Source: Leucosporidium creatinivorum (taxonomy: Eukaryota; Basidiomycota; Microbotryomycetes; Leucosporidiales; Leucosporidiaceae). Taken from it: DNA of 64,000 bases. Each line of letters opens with the position of its first letter. The first letter of the stretch is position 1. The notes beneath the pieces were generated by a model that had not been told where the DNA came from, did no database searches, and saw nothing but the letters and a program-made list of their open reading frames with translations. The DNA is taken from contig BCKL01000018.1 of assembly GCA_001600635.1 (NCBI GenBank), positions 241,974 to 305,973 of the forward strand. The letters run 5' to 3'. The position numbers were made by a program, and so were the translations under genes. Below, one piece after another: positions 11,816 through 20,297 of the stretch.

Positions 11816-12986
11816 TCAGAGGGGAAGGCCAGGCTGAGAAAGAGAGACGAGGAGGTCAGCGCCGAGCTCGGAGGAGAACGAGCGCAACAACGACGAAACC
11901 ACTCACAAGGGAAGGGTTGGGGATGGGGAGACCGCCGAGAAGACCACCGAGCAAGGTGGTGACCAATCCCAAGACGACGCCGAGCAAGCCAGTGAGAGCC
12001 GAGGGGTCGAGCCCGCCAAGAGGAAAGCCGTTGGCGAGGGCAAGCTGTTCAACAGCAGACTGGACGGCAGCGGCTCCGGGAAGATCGGTGGTGGAGGTGC
12101 CAGTCTGCAGCGAGGTAGGGAGAGAGGAAGTAAGCACACGAATTCTGAGCCGATAGCCGCGCCGAAAGAACTCACGGGAAGGGGAAGAGGAAGGGGGAGA
12201 GCGAGGCCTTGAGTGACGGCGGCGAGGAGGGTGGTGACGAGAGAGAGCACAGTGGCGACAAGTCCAGTGAGAGCGGCTGGGGTGAGGCCGTCGGTGGGGA
12301 GGCCGTTGGCGAGAGCAAAGTCGGTGATGGCCGTCTTGAACTGAGTCGCGGCGGCGGCCTTGGCGTCCCTCTTCTCCTTCTTGGTTAGGGAGAGAGCAGT
12401 GATCTAGACAGGCCAACGTCAGCGCGTGCTCGCAAGAGTCGGAGAGGGGGCACGACTCACGCTGAAGTCCTTGAGCAAGTCGGTGACGATGACTCGAAGG
12501 TCGTCGGCCGAGACGGGGACGGCGACGGGCGCGTTGACATTGACCTGCCTCTTCTCCCTCTTGGTGGGAGCGATGGCGGTGACCTAGAAGCGGTGGATGA
12601 GGGGGAGCGAAGAAGCAACAGCGAGGTCAGCGGAGGCCTGAGAGCGATAGACGGAACAGAGGCAGTCAACATGGTGCGAGGGCTCACATCAAAGTCCTTC
12701 AAGAGGTCAGTCAAGAGCACGGTGAGGTCGTCGGCGCTGATGGGAGCAGCCACAGGCGCGTTGACGTTGACCCCAGGGAGCTGCCTCTTGTCGACGGCCT
12801 GCACGTCCAAAGTTCAAAGAAGGAGGTTAGCTGCAACGCTCGACTTGACCAAGTATGAAACAAACAACGTACCGATCCCGAGTCACGACGAACGAGCTGG
12901 AAGTCGGCGGATCCAGCGACGGAGAGGGCGGAGACTGAGGCGCCGAAGCAGAAGGCGGCGAGGGCGAAGGGGGTGAAGCGAACCAT
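11816..12986 (-). CDS. Secreted repeat protein with KR processing sites (paralogue B)
   Basis: A predicted 263-aa secreted protein of unrecognised family. Exons in coding order are 12986-12873, 12798-12688, 12583-12461, 12403-12176, 12104-11907 and 11833-11816. It has a signal peptide (MVRFTPFALAAFCFGASVSA), then Kex2-like sites VRRDSG and VDKRQL. Exons 2 and 3 encode two tandem repeats sharing VNVNAPVA-P-SADDL and a TDLLKDF end, each closed by a KR (TKREKR, TKKEKR). Two hydrophobic modules then follow, each with LANG-P--GL-P-ALTGL and L-LVTTLL. The order signal peptide, KR peptides, Leu/Gly modules matches paralogue A. If Kex2 cuts at every KR, two peptides of about 40 residues and one hydrophobic protein would be released. 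Confidence 0.82.
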
Positions 12987-14149
12987 GGCGAGGGAGATTG
13001 GTGTACGTCGGCGTTGAAAGAGCGTGTGTGAAGTTGGATGGAAGTGGGCGAGAGGCGGAGACGAGAGGGAGGGGAGGAGTGAGTTTGAGGAAGGAGAGAG
13101 AGGGAGAAGAGCGAGTCAGCCTTTTGAGCTCCGGCGAGGGGGCTCTCAATGCATGAACATTGCGTACAGCTTTGGTCCATTCCAACGTAGTGCTCAAGTG
13201 CAGAAGTGGGGGTGAAAGGTGGCTCCGAGGTGAAGGAAATGGAGCTCGAGCATGAGCTAGTCAGCTCGGCGCGTCGTTCTCGTCGCGCTACAGAGATCGC
13301 CGGTGGCGCTTCACAGCTTCAGCAACCCTGTTGGCGATGGAGAATGTCAGTACACTATTCCTGGAGTACCAGAACAGCTCGAAGACCCCCAGAGGCCAGT
13401 CGACCGCTGCGCCGAGCACGAACGAGCGAGAGCGAAGCTCACCTCCGTCAACCCCCGCCGCCGGTACGCGCTCCTGATAGGCGATCAAGTGCATCGAATG
13501 TACTCAATATCTGTCGGATGTTGTAGCGCACCGTTTTGCTAGTATCGTAGACGTGGAAGGAGAAGCGGGCTATGACGCCAGGGAAGGGGTATCTAGAGCC
13601 TGTCACAGAAGCTACTGTTAGCGCTGGTCTCGATCAGAGCGAATGAAGGTAATGAAAGGGAGTCACACGCACCTGTGCTGTTGCTCGTCGAAACCAGTGG
13701 GGTCGGGCAAGCAGTCGGAGCAGCGCCGAGCGGACTAAATGAGCAGAGAAGTATAAGGCGAGGAGCAGCGAGCTCTTCGGCCTCGTAATGCCGCGCTCTC
13801 GTAGCGTTGAGGTGCCCCATGGTGTGCTGGCGTCGGAGAGCCAGGAGCGTCTGTCCTGTCGCCCAGTGCGAGAGGCGAAGCTGCTGTCGAGCTTACGACT
13901 GATATAGCCGAGGCCAAGAGAGTACTGCTGGCGAGGATGGCGAATGGCAAACCAGAGGAGAAGGTAGAGAGGCAAGGCGCCAGAGCTTATACGACCGCTT
14001 GCCGAACTCGGCGACGGCGACTCGGACGCCGTTCGACTTGTGAAGGCTCACCAGCCTCGGTGACCGATGACAGCGTGCTGCAAAGTTTCTTGCTGCGCTC
14101 TCGAGGGAGCTCGGTGAGTCCAATGGGTGCGAAGTGAGCTCGGTTGGCA
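12987..14149. other. Intergenic region with a possible small secreted ORF
   Basis: Mostly the promoter and leader of paralogue B. A minus-strand frame at 13735-13950 begins with a good signal-peptide-like stretch (MPFAILASSTLLASAISVV), with a possible donor just after it and another intron-like GTGCGT...CAG further down. The remainder is low in protein character. I cannot decide whether it is a gene. Confidence 0.3.
13735..13950 (-). CDS. Possible small secreted protein, unconfirmed
   Basis: This frame of about 71 codons starts with a hydrophobic leader, MPFAILASSTLLASAISVVS, then STAASPLALGDR. Nothing after the leader resembles a known family. Intron signals near 13897 (GTAAGC) and 13670 (GTGCGT) suggest that a longer spliced product is possible. 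Leader-like frames arise by chance in GC-rich DNA, so confidence is low. Confidence 0.2.
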   Translation of the reverse strand: MPFAILASSTLLASAISVVSSTAASPLALGDRTDAPGSPTPAHHGAPQRYESAALRGRRARCSSPYTSLLI

Positions 14150-14858
14150 TCACTCATCCTCGGCGGCGCTGAGATCAGCGAGCTCCGCTGAAATCTCCTG
14201 CGACTCTTCTCCGATCTCTTGGGCCAGCTCATTCCGCCTGCGTGGGTAGAAAAGGCTTCGTAAGCTCGTGCACGGAGGTAGCTCTGGCTGACGAGCGACG
14301 CTCACCGCTTCTCGTGCGCCTTGATGGCCTCTGTAAAGTCCTGATCCGGGGTGAGGGTAGCCAGACGTCTCAGCTGGTCCCTTTGGATGGTCTGTAGTGT
14401 AGCTCGTTAGCCTACGCCGCTGGTTCGCAGCGAGAGACCAAACGCACCTCCTTCAACCTCTCCGCTTCGAGACCCTCGACCTTCTTGAGCACATCCGCCA
14501 GATCCCCCCTCTTCCACGCCATCCTGAGTACCGCCTCGAGCTCCTCCACCTCATCCCGAGTCTCCATCAAGCCCATAAAGCCGATCCTTAGCACCTCGCC
14601 CAGTTCCGCCTCGTTTGGCGGTCGAACAGCCTCGGTAGCGCAGGTTGAGCCTGACGGTGTAGTGAGATTTGAGAGCGCGTCGCTAGGGTTGGCGAGAGGT
14701 GTGGGAGTCGAGGTGAGGAAGGAGGAGAGCGCCGATTCGAGCTCGAGGGAAAGCGAGCGCCTCGTTTCCTGTGCGCGGGTGAAGGCTTGCAGGGTGCCTA
14801 GTAGAGTGTTGGGCACTTGACGAGGTGCTGGTCCGTCTGCTGCTGTCGAGGTAGACAT
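14150..14858 (-). CDS. Small coiled-coil protein of unknown function
   Basis: A predicted 194-aa protein. Exons in coding order are 14858-14448, 14391-14306 and 14237-14150. The N-terminal half is Ser/Thr/Pro-rich after QVPNTLLGTLQAFTRAQETR. The C-terminal half is helical and charged (FMGLMETRDEVEELEAVLR, KRGDLADVLKKVEGLEAERL, KRRNELAQEIGEESQEI) and should form a coiled coil. The size and helical layout would suit a subunit of a kinetochore, tethering or BLOC-type complex, but I do not recognise a family. An in-frame ATG at 15032 would add a leader, but MSTSTAADG is the better-placed start. Confidence 0.65.
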
Positions 14859-16093
14859 TTCGAGCTGAATGAGTGGAGGATGAGAGGCGAAGGCGACGGC
14901 TGTCCTTGAGCTTTCGAATAAGATGCAGCTGAGGGTGCTGGACTCTGTGGAAGGGCGTTGAGTAGTGCTGAAGGCTAGTCGAAGTGTTGCGGATTCGGCA
15001 TCAGCAGGTAGACACTTCCTCGGCTGCTCCAAGTCGGAGTTGAGCAGGCGGAGCCACTCGTCTGCTGTCGAGAGAGCCTAATGCCAGGCAGAGTCACTTT
15101 GTGACATACACGCGAAAAATTGATGGCCGGAGGACCCGAGGGCTGTGCCAGCCTGGCTCGAGTAAACGAGGGGAAGCGAGCCAGCTCGGCGCTCAGAGGA
15201 AGGGGAAAGGACAGCGCCTGCTCACTCCTTGAGGTGCACGGGCTCACGCTCAACACTCTGGTGAACCAAGGCTTCTCGTGAATAATATGCTCGGTAGGGA
15301 TGGTGGTGTGAATGGTGTGGTGCTCGTCTACAAGGGCAGGAGTCAGCTCGAGCTCGGCGAAGCCAAAAGGCGAATGGATCGCAAGATTCGGAAACTTGTA
15401 AGCTGGTCCCATCAGCCGCAGTTAAACTTTGTATGATTTCTGCTCATCGTGACGGTGCAAAGTCACCAGCAAAGCGTAGCCTGCCCTCTCCTCGGCGCAG
15501 GGAGCAGCCAGCTCGGCGGAGGCTGTCGAAGTCGTTCTGGAGGCCTGGAAGGCTGTAGGCCTTCTCGAGGGACCTCGAATCATCTTGAACCGTTGCACTG
15601 CGTACGAAACCTTTCATCAACAGTACTGCAGAGAGAGCTGACCTTTCTCGGCGAAGGGGAGAAGGGAGGGGCAGCAGCGAGATGTAGGCTAGTATGAGAT
15701 CTCGAGTCGCTTGCACAGCTATTGTGTTATGCCTGGAATGCACGCGAGACCTCGCAAAAGCTGTATTCGACCAGTAAATTGAAGTTCACCCCCTCTTCAA
15801 CGTTGGCTTGAGGTCGAAAATCGGGCTGGGAGACTTGGAGGCGAGAGAGCGACGGCTTGGCTCTCCTTTGTACTTGTGCCCCTTCAAGGTAACTTCGCCA
15901 CCCTTTTGCTCTCGAGGACCACCCCTGCCACCCTACGCCCTTCCTGTACCCTCTCCCTTTCTCCCCGCCGCTCTCAGCCCTCGAAAACGTCGACTGGCGC
16001 CTTCGAACTTTTCGACACCTCCGCCGCTCGCCTCGCCTCTCTTCCCACCACGAAACCAGGCTCCTAACGCCTTTCTGCTACACTCTACTACAG
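14859..16093. other. Intergenic region holding a broken hydrophilin copy and the uL15 promoter
   Basis: Apart from the pseudogene piece at 15165-15376, I see no gene. The last 250 bases before 16094 are strongly pyrimidine-rich (CCACCCCTGCCACCCTACGC and similar), which fits a ribosomal-protein promoter and leader. Confidence 0.45.
15165..15376 (-). pseudogene. Fragment of the hydrophilin gene (intron, exon 6, intron)
   Basis: Read on the minus strand, this segment matches 8130-8340 of the hydrophilin gene. It has the end of the intron (GGCTTCGCCGAGCTCGAGCTGAC then CTCCTGCCCTTGTAG, given in two parts), the exon-6 start GACGAGCACCACACCAT, and the exon-6 end CACCTCAAGGAGTGAG with the start of the following intron. 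Encoded residues DEHHTIHTTIPTEH are kept, while the second half of the exon has drifted. Neither exon 5 nor exon 7 is present on either side. Because intron sequence was copied, it came from DNA and not from a spliced mRNA. It is too short to encode a protein of its own. Confidence 0.8.
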
Positions 16094-16824
16094 ATGCCTA
16101 CCCGTTTCAGCAAGACCCGCAAGCACCGTGGACACGTCTCGGCCGGTCACGGTCGTGTTGGAAAGCACCGAAAGCATCCGGGAGGACGTGGATTGGTGAG
16201 CTGAGCTTCCAGCTGCGATGGGAAGGGTGCAGCAGGAGGATACGCTGGGAGAGGGAACTGCTGCACCCAGGAGGAGGGGGAGACTATGCTCGGACGAGAG
16301 AGCTGACCGCTGCGCCCCTCTCCCCTCTCAACAATCGCGATGCTCTCGTACAACAGGCTGGAGGACAGCACCACCACAGGACCAACTTCGATAAGTACCA
16401 TTACGGATACTTCGGAAAGGTCGGAATGAGGCACTTCCACAAGAACAAGGCCGCTCTCTGGCGCCCTGTGGTCAACGTCGACAAGCTTGCTGTGAGTTGC
16501 TGGAGCTGGGGGGAGCTAGCTTAGCAGGATAGGATGGCTGACTTTGATTCGCATGCAGTCCCTCATCCCCGAGGAGCAGCGCAAGGGCCTTACCGCCGAG
16601 TCGACCGTCGTTCCCGTTATCGACACCCTCGCTGCCGTACGTTGTGCTTGGGAGCTGAATGGGAGCGCGGTAAGCTCACTCAATTCGTTCTACAGGGCTA
16701 CGGAAAGGTCCTCGCCAAGGGACGTCTCCCTGCCTACCCCATCATCCTCAAGGCTCGCTACGTTTCCCGCCGCGCCGAGAAGAAGATCAACGAGGCTGGA
16801 GGAGTTGTGGTGATTACCGCATGA
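16094..16824 (+). CDS. RPL28: 60S ribosomal protein uL15 (RPL28/L27a)
   Basis: A predicted 147-aa large-subunit ribosomal protein. Exons are 16094-16195, 16357-16491, 16559-16636 and 16696-16824. Hallmarks are [34 protein letters not shown], the [20 protein letters not shown] motif, KVGMRHFH, and the C-terminal [12 protein letters not shown] with [17 protein letters not shown]. Length and sequence are those of the family throughout. The first intron (161 nt) is the longest of the gene, as is common for regulated ribosomal-protein genes. I could not recognise a box C/D or H/ACA snoRNA inside it. Confidence 0.97.
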
Positions 16825-18115
16825 GCTGTGCAACGATGAGTAGGGGGAGACCATGTCATTTTCGAATACGGCCGGAGAGACTGAGCGTGGCGATGTCGTT
16901 TTCGCTCGTAACGACAGCTACACGACTTGGGCTGGTCGGGGTGGGACGGGCACAGGGCAGGGCCCCGGTACGTCGTGCATCCGTCGTCCAGCGCCGACCA
17001 GAGTCTGCGGCAAGGGCTGGGAGAACAGCGGCGATGGGCGTGGATGAGAGGGCTCGCCGAACGGCGCGAGCATTGCATTGCTCGTTGAGGTGTGGAGGAT
17101 GTGATGACCAGGCAGCGGTGACTTAATGTCGGATCGCTCGGGCGCAGCTCAGTTGTCTCGCGTCTCTCAGATCTCGCGAAAGGCTCAACCTCGGCGCCGA
17201 GCATGATCTCCTCCGCTCTCGCACTTCTCGCGGCTCTCGAAGGCTGAGTTCAAGCGCAACTCGACAACCCTCATGCCGAATCTGCATCCTACTTCGAATG
17301 CGAGAACAGCGGCTTCGCTCAGCACTCGTAGGCCATCTAGCGCACTCACCGAAGTCCAGCGCCGAAGCTGGCTCGCCTGCCCCTGCAAGCCAGTCATTTG
17401 AATCCGCAAGAACGTAGTGGTCACGTAAGATCTGACGCGCCCACGCTCGAGGTCTGTACACAATCCCCGAGGCCCCTAACTGTCTCGAACTTGGGCGCGT
17501 TTCCAGCTCAGCGCCTCTCTCTCTCCTCCACTTCACCTCTTCGACTTCCCACCTCCGGCTTCGGCAGGCTTGTTTCTCGTCTGGTCTCTGTAGCGACTAG
17601 CAGACGGCTCTTCTTACAACCCACTACGCTCTACCACCTTTCGTCGACGAGGGCGAAATCCTTTCCTTCTCTCAACCTTCCTCTCGACAAGGATCCGTTC
17701 GCTCGGCCTTCTTCTCGACTGCTATCTACGGCATCCTTCTACTGCTATCAGGGTGAGCCTCTCTTCCTTCTCTGAGCGCGGCAGGAGCAGCTTGAGACCG
17801 CCAAGCGTCGACGAACAATGAGCTGACCCTCTTCTCCCCTCCTTCAGTGAGACTACGCTTCCTCTACAGCAGCTACTTATGCTCCAAATCGCGCTTCATA
17901 TGATGAAACAAATATGTACTCAATCTGTCAATCCACGGAGGGCTGTTGTAAGACCTCTAGTAGGCCGCTGCTTGCTGACATAACTACATTGCTCTTCCTG
18001 ACCCAACGCAACGCACGAGCAACATCCAAGACCCTACAGAACGTAATGCTGACATCGGTTCCCCCCCTCGTCGCGCAGATCCTTCCTCTTCTCTCGAACC
18101 TCCGCTTGATCCACA
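16825..18115. other. Intergenic region between RPL28 and RPB11, with a possible spliced transcript
   Basis: No gene can be called with confidence. A plus-strand frame at 17398-17775 contains an Arg/Ser-rich, presequence-like stretch (RLVSRLVSVATSRRLFLQ) and ends at an intron-like unit: GTGAGCC at about 17757, GCTGACC at 17821, and TTCAG at 17847. This could be a 5' UTR or small-ORF transcript leading into RPB11, or chance. Confidence 0.35.
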
Positions 18116-18693
18116 ATGAACGCGCCGAGCAGGACAGAAACGTTTGTGCTCGCCGACGGCGAGTCCAAGTGAGCTTACTTTGCGCCCTCATCTATACTGC
18201 TTGCGACGACGAAGTTACAGGGCGCTGACCTGCCCCCTTGGCCGGTCGGCGTCCTTTCAGGCTCACCGTCGACGAGGACACCAAGATCCCTAACGCCGCT
18301 ACTATCACCATCAACAAGGAGGACCACACTCTCGCCAACATGCTTCGGGCGTGAGTTGCTACCTCTTCGCCCCTCGACTTGCGCTCATAGCTGATCTTCA
18401 TTCTCCTGCGCAGTCAACTGCTCCTCCTCCCCTCGGTCCTCTTCGCCGGCTACAAGGTCCCTCATCCTCTCGAAGCTCGCGTCGTCCTCAAGGTCCAAAC
18501 CGACGGCCAGATCACTCCCATCCAAGCCGTTCAAACGGCCACCCAGCAGCTCATTCTCGTCCTCTCCAAGATGAAGCAGCAGTTCAACTCGGAGGTGGTC
18601 AAGGTCACGACCCTCGGGCTGGGGCAGGAGGATGGCGGCTACGGTAACATGGATGGGCTCGAGGGCTCCCAGTTCTACTCGGGTGGGCTGTAG
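18116..18693 (+). CDS. RPB11: RNA polymerase II subunit RPB11
   Basis: A predicted 140-aa subunit. Exons are 18116-18168, 18261-18350 and 18414-18693. It starts with the family signature MNAPSRTETFVLADGESK, then DEDTKIPNAATITINKEDHT and LANMLRAQLL, and has FAGYKVPHPLEARVVLKVQT. These are the conserved dimerisation surface and loop of the alpha-like fold that pairs with RPB3 in Pol II. The NAPSR start and the PHPLE motif separate it from the Pol I/III homologue RPC19. The tail after KMKQQF (GQEDGGYGNMDGLEGSQFYS) is a lineage-specific extension. Confidence 0.96.
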
Positions 18694-19183
18694 GAAGGTA
18701 CTTTCGTTGTTTTTTCTCTTCTCGGCCGGCCGTTCGTTCTTCGGCGTTGGTGTCCATAGCAGTCGTCGCAGTACCCCCCACTTGTTTGCAACCAGTAGCA
18801 TCTCGATTCATATCAGCGTAACGCGAGAATGGCAGCACTCGAGATGCGAATAGACAGCAGCAGCACAAGTCAATCCCGAAGTAGTGTCGGGTCAGCTGAG
18901 AGCAGCGTGAGGTTCGCTCTGCTCGCCTGACAAGCGAGCTCGGGCGCGGCGGCGATGAAGCAAAGTCACAGCCTACATTGTACCCGACAGCGAGGACCCG
19001 TGCAACTGTTTCCTGACCTTCCGGAGCTTAATAGGCCGGCTCGTCTCTCGCGATCCTTCGAAGAGGTGAGCCTCGAGCGCTCAAGCGACTCGGACACCGC
19101 TCGCTGCCAGGTTATCTCGCGGTACCGCTGGCGAAACTGGAAGGGTCTGGTAGATTCCCTCGCAGCCGTTGCGAAAGTGGGCT
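18694..19183. other. Convergent intergenic region RPB11-CFAP20
   Basis: 3' flanks of two convergent genes. No gene seen. Confidence 0.4.
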
Positions 19184-20064
19184 CTACTTCTCCACCTCCT
19201 CCGCCTCGAACAGCGCCAGCTCGGCCATCATCCCTCGCAAGGCCATTCCTTCGGCGACCTCGGTGCCGTCCTCGGTGCACCAGATACGTCGTAGGCGGCA
19301 GTTGGCGTGGATTTCGATTGATTGGATGGAGGAGTAGCGGGCGAAATGAGGCCCACCGAGGCTGGGGGAGGAGGCGAGGAGCTGGTGGAGGGGGAGGGCG
19401 ATGGTCGTCCAGGGTGTGAGCTGATGAGGAGATGGCGGAGGGAAGTGTAGAGGGAGGTGAAGCATTGGAAGATGTGTGTCGGTTTGTGGGTAGACCTTGG
19501 GCGAGGTCTGGGTAGGAGAGGGTCAGTCGGCGATAGGAAGAGAGTGAGAAGTTCGGCGCTCACCTGCCATGTCGAGGCTCGAATCATGGCCAGCTGCCCT
19601 CGCTCATCGCGCACACAGATGTCAAAGAAGAAGAGCTGCCCCAAGTCCTTGACCGCGAGATGCAAGAACGGCAGGGAAACGCCGAGTCCCTCAGCTCCGC
19701 GAGTCGGCGCGCCCAGTCGAATGCTCGTCGTCTTGATATCGGGCGCCTGAAGGTGCAGCACCCGGCTCCGCAGATTCCCTCGCTCCACTACCTTCCCTTT
19801 GCCCTTCATGTCCCGCGAGCTGCCCTCGGCGCCGTGCCAAGCGAGCACCTGCTCCTCCTCATCCGTCGCGTCCCTCACGAGGGAGATGAAAGAGTCGGCG
19901 GGGAAGGCTGGTGATGCTCTTAGCCGTGGAGCTAGTAGTGTTGGATGTGATGAGGCTGATGAGAAGATGGAGAGCACGCTCGGCTGAAGAGAGGAGTAGC
20001 AGGTCAGCGGGCGAAGGAGCTCTATACAGCAGCCTAAGCTCACTTGTAGCGTATTGGCAAACAT
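19184..20064 (-). CDS. CFAP20/Bug22 (GTL3) family protein
   Basis: A predicted 254-aa protein. Exons in coding order are 20064-20044, 19983-19564 and 19507-19184. It shows the CFAP20 layout: the N-terminal MFANTLQPSVLSIFSSAS (compare MFKNTFQSGFLSILYS of animal CFAP20), IKTTSIRLG, LGVSLPFLHLAVKDLGQLFF, the conserved RASTWQTSPKVYPQTDTHLP region, WTTIALPLHQLLA, and IEIHANCRLRRIW. Animal CFAP20 is about 193 aa; the extra length here is a Ser/Glu-rich insert after residue 40. The family is known for ciliary doublet microtubules but also has nuclear roles. A copy in a lineage that should lack flagella points to the non-ciliary role. Confidence 0.87.
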
Positions 20065-20297
20065 GAGCGGCACTCGAATACTTCTAGAACTGTTTCGGTG
20101 CTGTCTAAGCTGGATACGAATTGCGAGCAAGTGAGGGCAAGAGGCTAACCCCGTCAGCGAGCTGCGAAACGCCTCTTCCGCTTCTGAAACTCGCCTCGCT
20201 CGCTCCCGACTCTCGACAAGGCTACAGCAGCTCGACCAGAGCTCTCTGTACCTCTCTACAGCTCTCCAGCAGCCTCTCGTCCAGTCGCAGCTTCGCC

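Noticed and set aside
16196-16356. snoRNA in the first RPL28 intron
   Set aside because: The intron is long for this genome, but no paired C (RTGATGA) and D (CTGA) boxes or ACA tail could be placed.
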